Below, one piece after another: positions 8,534-17,773 of a stretch of 64,000 bases of DNA. How positions within the stretch are numbered: position 1 is the stretch's first letter; every line of letters starts with the position of its first letter. Made by a program: the position numbers and the translations under genes. The stretch is taken from positions 22,236 to 86,235 of the forward strand of contig CANFXR010000002.1 of assembly GCA_947451035.1 (NCBI GenBank). The letters are read 5' to 3'. The notes under the pieces are model-generated. The model was not told the DNA's origin, did not search any database, and saw only the letters and a list, made by a program, of their open reading frames with translations. This stretch comes from Burkholderiales bacterium. Lineage in GTDB: Bacteria; Pseudomonadota; Gammaproteobacteria; Burkholderiales; Burkholderiaceae_C.

Positions 8534-11002
8534 ATGAAGTCTGCTGTCGTGCGCTCGGCGCTGCCTGAAAATCTCGACTTGTCGCGGGTGCTGGGGTCGG
8601 CTCTGCTGATGTTGTGCGGGATGACCGCTGTGCCCTCCGCGTTTGCTGCGGTATCGACCAGCACGAAGTGGTCGGCCACGTTGCCCGGCACCCCATCGGG
8701 CAGCGGCACCTGGACGGTCAGCGCGGGTGTGTACAACGCGCAAGGCGTTCTGGTTCGCACCTTGTTGCGCGGCGCCAGCGTCGCACCGGGAACCATCTCG
8801 GGTTCCTGGAACGGTCTCAATGACGCCGGTCTGGCCGTACCGACGGGTGCTGCCAATTCCTACACGATCAAGCTCGCGCACCACACCATTGGCTATGCCT
8901 GGGAAGGCGTGATCGGCAACACGTCGTCGAGCTTCGGTGGAACCCAGGTGCATTCCTACATGCAGCCGGTGAACAGCATCGCCATCGCGGGCAGCAACGC
9001 CTACCTGGCCACGGGCTACAACGAGGGCCAGCCCGGCCTGTCGGGATTTGCCTTGGCAGCACCGCAGCAAGCCCTTCGGTCATTCACCAGCACCGATGCA
9101 TTCGTGTCGTACGCCATGGTGACGGCAGACGACGATCGGCTCTATTGGGCCAACACCGGCGGCATGGCCAAGTCATCCTTCGTGGGGGCATTCAGCCGCT
9201 CGACCTCGTTGCCCGCCGCGTTTTCTTCCGGTCAGTCCGCCTGCCTGAACTACCTGTCGCCGGGAGTCTGCTACTCAGGGCAGAACTATTCCGGTGTCAT
9301 TGATCTGCAGTCGGCCTCGTCGGCCAGCGAACAGACCGGTCAGGTGCCCACGGGCATCGCCGTTCAGCAAGGCGCCTCGGGCGTGCTCGCCGTGGCCCAT
9401 GGCGGACAAAACGTGGTCCGTCTGTACAACAAGCTGACGGGTGCCTACGTCAATCAGATCTCGGTGCCGATGACCGGTGGCACGCTGAATCAGATCGCCA
9501 TGTCGTCGGCCGGCGACCTGTGGGTGATCTCCGGGACGAACCTGCGTCGCTACTCGAATCTGGGCAGCGGCCCCGGGTTGGCACTCACGTTCGGCGGACT
9601 GAGCAGCCCGCTGGCGCTTGCCGCTGATGCGTCCGGAGGCGTGTGGGTCGCGGACGGCGGTGCCAGCCAGCAGCTCAAGCATTTCGACTCAAACGGCACG
9701 GCCCTTGGCACGATCGGCGCGGCGGGCGGTTACGCCACCGACCCGGCCGTCACCTCCGGCAAGCTGTGCTTCAAGGCGGCGGGTGGCGAGAGAACCGCGC
9801 TGGCAACCGCCGCCGACGGCAGCGTCTGGGTGGCCGATACCTGCAACAACCGCCTGCTGCACTTCGCGGCGTCAGCGTCGAGCAGCGATGCGCAGGTGGC
9901 CTACCTGCCGGTGGTCTACACCTCCACGGTCGACCACGGCAATGCGCAATGCGTCTACGCGAACTTCTTGCAGTTCTGCAACACGACCGACCACACCGCC
10001 GCACTCCAGCCCGGTGGCGCTGCCTGGCCGTTGGTCAAGAACTGGCTGGGCGGCTTGCCCGCCGGATTGGTCGATGCCAACGCGCACAACGACGGGTTCG
10101 GCGGCCTGACCGTGGTCGAGACCTTGTCGAACACCCGCACCTACGCACTGATGACGGTCAATGCCCAGCAGTACGTGGTGGAGTTGCCGGCCTCGGGCCC
10201 GCTGCGATTGATTCAGCAACTGGCACCTGTGTCCGGGGCCACCACGACGGTGATGTACGAAAACGGCGATCTGGGCTACGCGCTGACCAACACCGCTGCA
10301 GCCACGCAAACGGTCTACCGCTTGCCGCTCACGGGCTTCAACGGCTCGGGCAACCCGATCTGGGGCAGCGCCGTCAGTCAGGTCACGGTTCCGACGGCCT
10401 CGGGTTCACCTTACAGCCGCGCTGGCGTGCAAACGGGCGTGGTCGGCCCGCGGTTCCCCACGACGGCCTCGGGTCGGGTGGTGTTCTTCGATCAGTCGGT
10501 GTGCTGCAGCCTGAATTTCCACCTCGGCGCCGCCGCGCTGAACGGCACCAGCTGGCTGTGGCAGGCCAGCCCGTCGGGCCCGCTGGACGGCTTGGGTGCT
10601 TACCAGACCCGGGGTATCGACGGCACGGTCAACTATGGCGGCACCGTGGTGGTGGCCAGCGCGAACCACATCGTCTACGGCTACCGCGGTGCCAATTTCA
10701 CCGACACGAAAAACGGGAAGGTCGGCTACGCCAACCAGTTCATGCACTTCGATGACAACGGCTTGTTCCTGGGCCAGTTCGGCGAGTCCACCACCCAGAC
10801 GGTGCGCCCGATCGGTGCGCAGTTGGCCTCGGATCCGATGAGCCTGACGCTGGTGCAAGAAAGCGCCGGCGGCCCGCTCTATGTCTACAGCAGCGACGAG
10901 TCGGGCCACGGCGGCATTCACCGCTGGAAGCTCAATGGCGCATCTTCCGTCTCGTACAAGACGGGCTCGGTCGTGGCCGGCGGCACGGTCACGCTGAACT
11001 GA
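8534..11002 (+). CDS. Secreted FlgD-like/NHL-repeat beta-propeller protein
   Basis: An 822-residue exported protein. The signal peptide ends near SAFAA. The next ~110 residues look like a FlgD-type Ig-like domain (GVYNAQGVLVRTLLRG, SWNGLNDAGL). The rest contains repeated NHL-like blades such as PTGIAVQQG, LNQIAMSSAGDLWVISG, GVWVADGGASQQLKHFDSNG and DGSVWVADTCNNRLLHFAAS. It is a full-length paralogue of the minus-strand protein at 19028-21463, and the two bracket the exosortase genes. No C-terminal sorting signal is present. The role is unknown; surface or periplasmic carbohydrate contact is a guess. A palindromic operator candidate lies upstream. Confidence 0.8.
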   Translation: MKSAVVRSALPENLDLSRVLGSALLMLCGMTAVPSAFAAVSTSTKWSATLPGTPSGSGTWTVSAGVYNAQGVLVRTLLRGASVAPGTISGSWNGLNDAGLAVPTGAANSYTIKLAHHTIGYAWEGVIGNTSSSFGGTQVHSYMQPVNSIAIAGSNAYLATGYNEGQPGLSGFALAAPQQALRSFTSTDAFVSYAMVTADDDRLYWANTGGMAKSSFVGAFSRSTSLPAAFSSGQSACLNYLSPGVCYSGQNYSGVIDLQSASSASEQTGQVPTGIAVQQGASGVLAVAHGGQNVVRLYNKLTGAYVNQISVPMTGGTLNQIAMSSAGDLWVISGTNLRRYSNLGSGPGLALTFGGLSSPLALAADASGGVWVADGGASQQLKHFDSNGTALGTIGAAGGYATDPAVTSGKLCFKAAGGERTALATAADGSVWVADTCNNRLLHFAASASSSDAQVAYLPVVYTSTVDHGNAQCVYANFLQFCNTTDHTAALQPGGAAWPLVKNWLGGLPAGLVDANAHNDGFGGLTVVETLSNTRTYALMTVNAQQYVVELPASGPLRLIQQLAPVSGATTTVMYENGDLGYALTNTAAATQTVYRLPLTGFNGSGNPIWGSAVSQVTVPTASGSPYSRAGVQTGVVGPRFPTTASGRVVFFDQSVCCSLNFHLGAAALNGTSWLWQASPSGPLDGLGAYQTRGIDGTVNYGGTVVVASANHIVYGYRGANFTDTKNGKVGYANQFMHFDDNGLFLGQFGESTTQTVRPIGAQLASDPMSLTLVQESAGGPLYVYSSDESGHGGIHRWKLNGASSVSYKTGSVVAGGTVTLN

Positions 11003-11028
11003 TATTTTCGAAAATCTGGAACAGGGCG

Positions 11029-11640
11029 ATGCTCATGAATCACAAACATTGGTTGGCCGGCGGTGTGGCACTTGCGCTGAGCGGTGCGGCCAACGCGTCG
11101 CTGGTGGTCGGTTGGAGCTTCACCTACAGCGGCGCCAGCGCCGAATTGGGCCACGGCACCTTCACCGCCGAGCTGGCCGATCCGGCGACGGTCGAGTCGT
11201 TCCGTTACTCCGGAACGTACGACGCGGATAGGCCACAGGACTTCTATGTGCTCACGTCGGCCAGCGGCACCATCAACGGCAATGCCGTCAACTCGGTGAT
11301 CGCCACCGATCCGGGCTTCAACGGCAACGACAACTGGCTGATCGTGCCGGGGTCGGCCAATGCGCTGGGCTATGGCGCTTTGACACACAGCGGTATTTCC
11401 TTCGGCGACGTCGGTGGCAATTCGTGGAACCTGTTCCTGTATGAGGTGGTGGCCGACGCGCCTTACTTCACCTACAACATGAGCAGCGTGGAAGGTGACT
11501 TGGGCGCTTCGGGCGACTTGACGCTCACGGTCGAGTCGGGCTTGCCGGTTGCACCGGTTCCGCTGCCTGCAGCGGCGTGGCTGTTGCTGTCGGGCCTGGG
11601 TGGCCTGTCATGGTTCGGGCGCGCAAGGCGCCAGGCCTGA
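11029..11640 (+). CDS. VPLPA-CTERM sorted surface protein
   Basis: A 203-residue protein with a signal peptide (MNHKHWLAGGVALALSGAANA) and a C-terminal sorting cassette. The cassette consists of VPLPAAAWLLLSGLGGLSW, a hydrophobic helix, and then RARRQA. This is the VPLPA-type variant of the PEP-CTERM signal that exosortases recognise and cleave. The middle portion has no recognisable domain and is rich in small and polar residues, as usual for these substrates. ATG codons at 11029 and 11035 are both possible starts. It follows the NHL gene by 26 bases, so the two probably share a transcript. The exosortase-EpsI fusion at 16013-17608 is the likely partner. Confidence 0.88.
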   Translation: MLMNHKHWLAGGVALALSGAANASLVVGWSFTYSGASAELGHGTFTAELADPATVESFRYSGTYDADRPQDFYVLTSASGTINGNAVNSVIATDPGFNGNDNWLIVPGSANALGYGALTHSGISFGDVGGNSWNLFLYEVVADAPYFTYNMSSVEGDLGASGDLTLTVESGLPVAPVPLPAAAWLLLSGLGGLSWFGRARRQA

Positions 11641-11666
11641 TCCCGACCCTCTGCCGGCCCCAAGCG

Positions 11667-11700
11667 AAAGGCCCTTGCGAGTTCATCGCAAGGGCCTTTT
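11667..11700. terminator. Strong bidirectional terminator
   Basis: A perfect 14-bp stem (11667-11680 with 11686-11699, loop GTTCA) flanked by A-runs and T-runs separates two convergent genes, the VPLPA-CTERM gene (stop 11640) and the PEP-CTERM gene (stop 11736). Confidence 0.9.
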
Positions 11701-11735
11701 GTCTGGAATCTTCGGGACGGATCGCCGGCGGACTT

Positions 11736-12431
11736 CTAGTTTTTTCTGCGCTGAAGCAGCCGTGCGCCGATCAACAGCAAGCCGCCAGCCATCAGCCACA
11801 TCGTGCCCGGCTCGGGGACGGCCGAGGTGTACTGGTACGTCACCGTGAACTTCCCGTTGACGTGGCCTTCCCCGCCGAATGACAGATCGCCCGCTGTGCT
11901 GGCCAGGGTCTCGAAATCGCCGGCCCAGGCAGCGAACTCGAACGAGTTGCCCGAGAGGGTGTCGGAATAGAAATCCAGGACGTCCAGCGCGTGCGACTTG
12001 AGCGACTCTTTCGCCCGGTCTTCGTCCAGGTTGAAGTGCCTGATGCAAGGCCCCGCATGACGGGGTCCACACGCGTTCACGCTGCCGGAGTCCAGAAAAC
12101 CGTCGGCCGAGACCTCGATGGTCTTGGCCTGCGTATCGAACCAGCTCACGGTGACCGGAACCGACACCGAGGCATCCGTGAATGAACCACCCGCCGTACC
12201 GGGTTCGCTCAACACATCAAGCTTGCCGGCCTTCAACTTCACGCTCAGCGTGAACTTCACGCCGGTGAGGTCGCCCAGGCTGCTGTCGAATTTGTACAGC
12301 GTGCCCTGGTACGCATCGAGTTCGCCAAAAGGCACGTCGAAGATCCCGCTGGAGTTGCTTGTCGTCAGCGCATGCGCCCCCAGGGCCGACAGCGCCAGGG
12401 CGGTCGCGACTGCAATTGCTTTGAGCTTCAT
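11736..12431 (-). CDS. PEP-CTERM sorted surface protein
   Basis: A 231-residue protein with a signal peptide (MKLKAIAVATALALSALGAHA) and a classical PEP-CTERM tail: VPEPGTMWLMAGGLLLIGARLL followed by QRRKN. The tail routes the protein to an exosortase that removes it at the membrane. The body is beta-rich with two Cys (NACGPRHAGPC), possibly a disulfide. The ATG at 12431 is preferred over an earlier in-frame codon because it starts the signal peptide and has GGAGA six bases before it. A 16-bp dyad operator candidate lies 104 bases upstream at 12536-12551. Confidence 0.9.
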   Translation of the reverse strand: MKLKAIAVATALALSALGAHALTTSNSSGIFDVPFGELDAYQGTLYKFDSSLGDLTGVKFTLSVKLKAGKLDVLSEPGTAGGSFTDASVSVPVTVSWFDTQAKTIEVSADGFLDSGSVNACGPRHAGPCIRHFNLDEDRAKESLKSHALDVLDFYSDTLSGNSFEFAAWAGDFETLASTAGDLSFGGEGHVNGKFTVTYQYTSAVPEPGTMWLMAGGLLLIGARLLQRRKN

Positions 12432-12535
12432 GCGTGATCTCCGTGCGGTTGGACCTGCCCGAGTGACAAACCAACCTTGCTGCACAGTGTGCTGATCATG
12501 TGTGGCACCCGTGTGTGGGCCTCAGGGTTGTGGTG

Positions 12536-12551
12536 TGGCCCATTCGGACTA
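12536..12551. promoter_or_regulatory. 16-bp dyad operator candidate
   Basis: TGGCCCATTCGGACTA, 104 bases upstream of the PEP-CTERM start at 12431 (minus strand) and just past the prsT stop. It matches the shared dyad TGGYCCnnWYGGnYYA. CGGACTAGTCCG (12545-12556) overlaps it as a second, 12-bp perfect palindrome. Confidence 0.5.
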
Positions 12552-12563
12552 GTCCGCCAGGCC

Positions 12564-14960
12564 TCAGCGCTGCGCCAGCAGCAGCCTCGCTTGATCGCGA
12601 CCCGGCAGCGTGGCCTTGCTGTCGAGCGCCTTCTTTAAGAACTCCTGCGAGCGGGCCACGTCACCCGACTTGTGCAGCGACATGCCCAGGTGCAGCTGCA
12701 GCAGCGGCGCGTTGGGCGCGAGCTTCACGGCTTGCTCGAGCAGCGGCGTGGCTTCGGTGTAGCGGGCGAGCTTGTAGTGGATCCAGCCCAGGCTGTCGAG
12801 GTAGCCGGGGTTATTCGAGTCCTTGAAGCGCGACGTCAGGGTCAGCGCGCGCTCCAGGCTGGCCTGGTCACCCTTGGACTCGCTGAGCAGGTAAGCCAGG
12901 TTGTTGGCGAAGGTGTCGTCCTCGGGCGCGCGCTTGACGAGTGCCTCGTAGGCCGCAATCGCTTCATCGGCGCGGTTCGCACGCGCCAGGTACTCGGCGC
13001 GCAGTGCTGGCAGCGAGGTGTCGGCGGGGATGGCCCGCTCGCCTTCTTCGAGCACCGCGATCGCTTCGGCCGGGGTGTTGCGCTGCGCCTTGAGTCGCGC
13101 GAGTGCCGTGTACCCGGCCGGCACGGTGGGCGCGAATTCGATCATCTTGCGATAGGCCAGCTCGGCTTGCGGCGCATCACCACGCGCGGCGGCGATCTCA
13201 GCACGCAGTTGGTACGGCAGCAAGCTCTTGGGCTGCAGCTTGCCCATGGCTTCGATGCGCGCGCTGGCCTCGTCGAAGCGCCGCTGCGCGATCAGGATGC
13301 CCATGCCGAACAGCACCGGCTCGGCGGCGCCGGGGGCGAGCTTGGCAGCGTCGTCGTACTCGCGCAGTGCCGCGTCGTACTTCTTCTGATCGGCGTAGAA
13401 CTTGCCGAGCTTCATCGAGCCGGCCGGGTTGGCCGGGAACTGCGTCTTCAGCGACGTGTAGATCTTTTCAGCGCCGCTCAGGTCTTTTTGGGCCAGCGCC
13501 AGTTCGGCCTTCATCTCCCAGGCGCGCAGGTTTTGCGGCTCGGACTTGAGCGTCTTGTCGACTTCGGCTGCGGCCGCCTTGTAGTCCTTGGTGTCGGCCA
13601 TGTCGGCAGCCACCAGCAAGCGCAGATTGGCGTTGTCGGGCTGGAACTTCAGCGCGTCCATCAGGACCTCGCGCGCCAGTTGCGGCTCGCCGGCTTGCCG
13701 GTGGGCTTGCGCCAGCAGGCCGGCCGCCTCGGGCGATCCGGGCTGATCGCGGATCACGCCTCGCAGGTCGATGACCGCGTTGGTGGCATCGCCATCGGCC
13801 AGCCGCAAGCGCCCGCGCATCAGCAGCGCGGTGTTGTCGCGCGGGTTGGCGGTGAGCACCTCGTCGACCAGCGCGCGCGCCTGGCGGGTCATGCCGGCGG
13901 CCATGGCGTCGGCCGCGAGCTGGTTGCGCGCGGTCAGGCCGGCGGGCTCTTTCTTGCCGATGGCCACGATCTCGGCCAGCACCTTGTGGGCATCGGCGAG
14001 GCGGTCCGACTGGCGGTACAGGCGCACCAGGCCGAAGCGCAGCGTGGTGTCGTTGGGCTTGGCGGCGATGGCCGACAGGAACTCCTTCTCGGCGCCGTCG
14101 CGGCCATGCACCACCGTCAGGAATTCGAGCAGGGCCAGCGTGCGGGTGCTGTCTTCAGGTTGCGACTTGACGGCGTCGCGCAGCACGGCTTCGGCGCTGG
14201 TGAAATCCTTGCGGCTGGCGTGATACCTGGCCCAGCTGTTCCACAGGTCGTTGTTTTTGGGCGCTTGTTCGGTGGCACGGCGAAAAAACGCCACCGCCTT
14301 GGGGCTTGCGGCAGGGTCCGGGTCGGTGGCGGTGATCTGCGCTGCGACTTGCAGCAGGCCCAGGCTCTTGGGGTGGTCGGCCAGCGCGGCTTCGATCACC
14401 CGCAGCGCATCGCCTGGCTTGCCCTGGTTGTTGTACAGACCCGCCAGCAGCATGCTCGCGTCGACCGGCACCGGCTTTTGTCCGGCGATCAGGCCCTTGG
14501 CCATCTCGATGGCGGCCGGCAGGTCACCGGCGCGGGCGGTGAGCGCGGCCTTGATGGTGCGTGCGCCCACATGGGTTGCGTTGACGGCCAGCACCTCGTC
14601 GATCGACTTGCGGGCCTTGTCGACCTCACCGGCGAGCAAATAGATGCGACCCAGCGCCACCTTGGCTTCGAGGTGATCGGGCTTGAGCTCGACGGCCTTC
14701 GAAAAGCTGCCGTAGGCGCGCTGGATCTCGCGTTTGGCCTCGGCCACCTGGCCGGCCAGGTAGTACGCCTCGGCGTTCTTCGGGTCGATCTGCAGCACGT
14801 TGCGCACTTCGACATTGGCCTTGTCCCAGTCGGCCAGGCGCACGTACTCGGCGCCTTTTTCCAGCCCTTGATGGAGCCGGTCGGCCTTGCTGCTGCAAGC
14901 GGCCAGCAGCGAGATGGCGGCACAAATGGCGACGGCGCGCAGGGGGTGATGAAGTTTCAC
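12564..14960 (-). CDS. prsT: PEP-CTERM/XrtA-system TPR lipoprotein PrsT
   Basis: A 798-residue lipoprotein: the signal ends in LLAAC, with the lipidated Cys at about residue 22. It is followed by more than fifteen tetratricopeptide repeats recognisable by the spaced A..Y..A.....A.......P pattern (for example VRLADWDKANVEVRNVLQIDPKNAEAY). This is the architecture of the PrsT TPR lipoprotein found with exosortases and exopolysaccharide genes. It probably scaffolds outer-membrane or periplasmic polysaccharide assembly; the exact partner is not known. It begins a minus-strand group in which the GDP-fucose synthase and exosortase genes lie upstream. Confidence 0.9.
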   Translation of the reverse strand: MKLHHPLRAVAICAAISLLAACSSKADRLHQGLEKGAEYVRLADWDKANVEVRNVLQIDPKNAEAYYLAGQVAEAKREIQRAYGSFSKAVELKPDHLEAKVALGRIYLLAGEVDKARKSIDEVLAVNATHVGARTIKAALTARAGDLPAAIEMAKGLIAGQKPVPVDASMLLAGLYNNQGKPGDALRVIEAALADHPKSLGLLQVAAQITATDPDPAASPKAVAFFRRATEQAPKNNDLWNSWARYHASRKDFTSAEAVLRDAVKSQPEDSTRTLALLEFLTVVHGRDGAEKEFLSAIAAKPNDTTLRFGLVRLYRQSDRLADAHKVLAEIVAIGKKEPAGLTARNQLAADAMAAGMTRQARALVDEVLTANPRDNTALLMRGRLRLADGDATNAVIDLRGVIRDQPGSPEAAGLLAQAHRQAGEPQLAREVLMDALKFQPDNANLRLLVAADMADTKDYKAAAAEVDKTLKSEPQNLRAWEMKAELALAQKDLSGAEKIYTSLKTQFPANPAGSMKLGKFYADQKKYDAALREYDDAAKLAPGAAEPVLFGMGILIAQRRFDEASARIEAMGKLQPKSLLPYQLRAEIAAARGDAPQAELAYRKMIEFAPTVPAGYTALARLKAQRNTPAEAIAVLEEGERAIPADTSLPALRAEYLARANRADEAIAAYEALVKRAPEDDTFANNLAYLLSESKGDQASLERALTLTSRFKDSNNPGYLDSLGWIHYKLARYTEATPLLEQAVKLAPNAPLLQLHLGMSLHKSGDVARSQEFLKKALDSKATLPGRDQARLLLAQR

Positions 14961-15038
14961 GGCAAGGTTCGGGTGTAGAGGTGAACGACCCCGATCGAGG
15001 CGGCTGCGCCAGGGCAGTCGCCGCGGGCCGGGGGCATT

Positions 15039-16001
15039 TCAGATGGGGCGCGCGGTGGTGTCCGGCTTGGCGTAACGGGCCAGGAAGTCCTGGTAAGCGC
15101 TGGGAATACCGTCTTGCAGCGCAATGCGCGCGTTCCATCCGAGGCGGCGCAAGGCGGACACATCGAGCACCTTGCGCGGCGTGCCGTCGGGCTTGCTGGT
15201 GTCGAAGACGATGCGGCCGCGGTAGCCCACCGCTTGCATCACCGTCTCGGCGATCTCGCAGATGGTCAGGTCGATGCCCGTGCCCACGTTGATGCACTCG
15301 CCGATGTCGCTCGCGTTGAGCCGTTCGAGCGCAAACACACAGGCTGACGCCAGGTCGTCCACGTGCATCAGCTCGCGCCGCGGGGTGCCGCTGCCCCAGA
15401 CCACGAGCTCGCTCTGGCCGCTCACGCGGGCTTCGTGGGCGCGGCGGATGAGGGCTGGCAGCACATGCGAGCCGCGCGGGTCGTAGTTGTCGCCGGGGCC
15501 GTACAGGTTGGTCGGCATCAGGCTCAGGTAGTTGGTGCCGTGCTGGCGGTTGTAGGCCGCGCAGGTCTTGATGCCGGCGATCTTGGCGATCGCATAGGCC
15601 TCGTTGGTGGGCTCGAGCGCGCCGGTGAGCAGCGCGCTTTCCGGGATCGGCTGCGGCGCGAACTTGGGATAGATGCAGCTCGATCCCAGGAACACCAGCT
15701 TGCGCACCCCGTGGCGAAAGCACGCGTCGATCACGTTGTTCTGGATCGCCAGGTTGTCGCGGATGAAGTCGGCCGGTCGCTCGGCGTTGGCCAGGATGCC
15801 GCCCACCGTGGCCGCGGCCAGCACCACCTGCGATGGCCGGCGCGCCTCGAAGAACGTGTTCACGTCAGACTGCACCGTCAGGTCGAGTTGCTGTCGAGAC
15901 GCGGTGATGACGCGGGCATGTCCCATGCGCTGCAACAGCCTGAGCACCGCCGAGCCGGCCAGGCCGCGGTGACCCGCCACGTAGATGCTTTCTTCCATCA
16001 T
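15039..16001 (-). CDS. fcl: GDP-L-fucose synthase
   Basis: Converts GDP-4-keto-6-deoxymannose to GDP-L-fucose with NADPH (epimerase and reductase steps). The 320-residue SDR protein shows the cofactor motif GHRGLAG, the family-specific AAATVGGILAN, the catalytic Ser in FLGSSCIYPK, Tyr and Lys in NEAYAIAKIAG, and ELMHVDD. It works with the GDP-mannose 4,6-dehydratase encoded at 37301-38452 in the same island, so fucose is a probable component of the polysaccharide. The start has two adjacent ATG codons. It follows the exosortase gene by 11 bases. Confidence 0.95.
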   Translation of the reverse strand: MMEESIYVAGHRGLAGSAVLRLLQRMGHARVITASRQQLDLTVQSDVNTFFEARRPSQVVLAAATVGGILANAERPADFIRDNLAIQNNVIDACFRHGVRKLVFLGSSCIYPKFAPQPIPESALLTGALEPTNEAYAIAKIAGIKTCAAYNRQHGTNYLSLMPTNLYGPGDNYDPRGSHVLPALIRRAHEARVSGQSELVVWGSGTPRRELMHVDDLASACVFALERLNASDIGECINVGTGIDLTICEIAETVMQAVGYRGRIVFDTSKPDGTPRKVLDVSALRRLGWNARIALQDGIPSAYQDFLARYAKPDTTARPI

Positions 16002-16012
16002 GGTGTCGATCC

Positions 16013-17608
16013 TCAGCGCGGCACGTACTCGTGCAGCAGCGGCGAGATGGAACTCAGGAAGTCAGCCAGGCGCTGATCGGCCGCGGCGACGTCTTCGTTG
16101 GGCGCCACCGCCGTGACCAGCCGCATCAGCGCGCCGTCGGTGCGGTTGCGCGTGATCGCGTCGCGCAAGATGAACCACTTGACCTCGAACTCGTTGGTCA
16201 GGATGCGACCGCGCTGGTCGAACCAGTAATAGACCAGCTGGCGGTCGTCGCCCTTCTGGATCAGCGTGCGGTTGACCCGCAGGCTCGATGTCACCTGACC
16301 GTTGGCGGCGGCCAGCGGCACCGTCCACTCGTCGATGCGGTCGATCTTCCAGCCGCCGCCGGGGATGCAGGTGCGCGGCGAATGCGATGACGCGCCACCG
16401 CTCTGGCTGGCGTAGTAGGCGCTGTAGAAGTTGACCCACGGGCCGCTGGTTCGGCCGTAGTTGCCGATGAAGTGGTCGTCGACCGCCAGCGTGGCCAGCA
16501 CGTCCTTGTCGAGGTTGTCCCAGTGGCCCATCCAGCCGCCGGGCAGCCGCATCGGGAATTGCGAGTAGGGCGTGCGCTGCGGCTTGATCTGGTCGTTCAG
16601 CGGCGACCACAGCAAGGCTGCGCCCACGCCCAGCAGCAATCCGCCCAGCAGCATCGGCACGGGGAAGCGGTGGTAGCGGATCGGCGTGCCGGCGGGCACC
16701 GGCTCGGGGTATTCCAGGCCGAACACCGCGCGCAGCGATTGCGGCCTGGCACCGATATGCGCCAGCACGCTCATCTCGCCGATGAGCACCGCGATGCACA
16801 GCATGAACATGAACCAGCCCTCGAAGTCATGCAGCAGACCCTCGGCCATCGTCGGTCCCCAGTACTCGACGGTCACACCGATCAGCCCGATGCGCAAGCT
16901 GTTGATCACGATGGTCAGCGGGACGGTCGACAGCACGATCAGCACGCGCTTCCACCAGGCGCCCTGAAAGAAGCACGCCGCCAGAAAGCCCAGCACCATC
17001 AGCGGAAACAGGTAGCGCAGACCGCTGCAGGCATCGACCACCTGCAACTTGAAACTGCCCAGGTCGATCACGTTGCCCTCGAGGAACACGCTGATGCCGA
17101 ACAGCCGGATCAAGCCCACCCCGATCTGCGACGACACCAGTTGCAGCTGCTGCGACATCTCGCGCAACACGAACTGCGGCATCGGGATCATGAACAGCAG
17201 CACGAACAGCGGCACCGCGATGATGCGTGTGCCGCGCCAGCCGATGAAGCCCACGGTCAGCCCGACCAGCGCGATCACGAAGCCGTACTGCTCGAAGATG
17301 CGGATCGCACTGGCTTCGCCCACCATGCCCAGCGCCAGCCCGGCCAGCACCAGCACCAGCCCGCTCCACGAGCCGCGCAGTTCGGCCTGGCGCAGCCGAT
17401 CGCTGCGCTGCCAGATCAGGAACGCCGAGATGACGGGAATGAAGTAGCCGTAGCTGTACTCCTCGACCTGCCCCCAGCCCGCGACCATGAACTCCAGACC
17501 GGGGAAAAACGCGGCAATCAAGGCGGCACCGACACACGCCGCCACGATCCACTGCGCGGCGGGAACCCGCCACACGGGGGGCTGTTGTGAGACTGACGCT
17601 GTTGCCAT
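16013..17608 (-). CDS. xrtD: Exosortase-EpsI fusion, XrtD-like
   Basis: A 531-residue inner-membrane protease/transpeptidase. The N-terminal ~300 residues are an exosortase with eight or so helices and the catalytic triad Cys194 (VVDACSGLRYL), Arg239 (NSLRIG) and His260 (LLHDFEGW). The remaining part, from about residue 330, is an EpsI-like periplasmic domain (GGWMGHW, LVYYWFDQRGR, RNRTDGALMRLV). Exosortase with fused EpsI is the layout of XrtD, described as specific for VPLPA-CTERM proteins, and a VPLPA-type protein is encoded 5 kb away. Assignment to XrtD rather than XrtA/B is from architecture and context. Confidence 0.88.
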   Translation of the reverse strand: MATASVSQQPPVWRVPAAQWIVAACVGAALIAAFFPGLEFMVAGWGQVEEYSYGYFIPVISAFLIWQRSDRLRQAELRGSWSGLVLVLAGLALGMVGEASAIRIFEQYGFVIALVGLTVGFIGWRGTRIIAVPLFVLLFMIPMPQFVLREMSQQLQLVSSQIGVGLIRLFGISVFLEGNVIDLGSFKLQVVDACSGLRYLFPLMVLGFLAACFFQGAWWKRVLIVLSTVPLTIVINSLRIGLIGVTVEYWGPTMAEGLLHDFEGWFMFMLCIAVLIGEMSVLAHIGARPQSLRAVFGLEYPEPVPAGTPIRYHRFPVPMLLGGLLLGVGAALLWSPLNDQIKPQRTPYSQFPMRLPGGWMGHWDNLDKDVLATLAVDDHFIGNYGRTSGPWVNFYSAYYASQSGGASSHSPRTCIPGGGWKIDRIDEWTVPLAAANGQVTSSLRVNRTLIQKGDDRQLVYYWFDQRGRILTNEFEVKWFILRDAITRNRTDGALMRLVTAVAPNEDVAAADQRLADFLSSISPLLHEYVPR

Positions 17609-17773
17609 GCCGGGTTTTCTGGAACTGCTGCACCGAGGGGTGAACTTGCGGGAATGAGGCTAGCGCCGGTTTGTGACATGGGCATGGCCGCGCCTGAGCC
17701 GCGAGGGGGTGTTGCGCATGTCAATGCACCGACACATTGGCGGCTTATGGTTCACCCGGATTGCCCCACCTCC

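Noticed and set aside
12672..14978. 768-codon plus-strand frame opposite prsT
   Set aside because: Antisense to the TPR repeats of PrsT, with an implausible Gly/Leu/Val/Arg/His composition. The minus-strand gene has a lipobox and clear TPR motifs.
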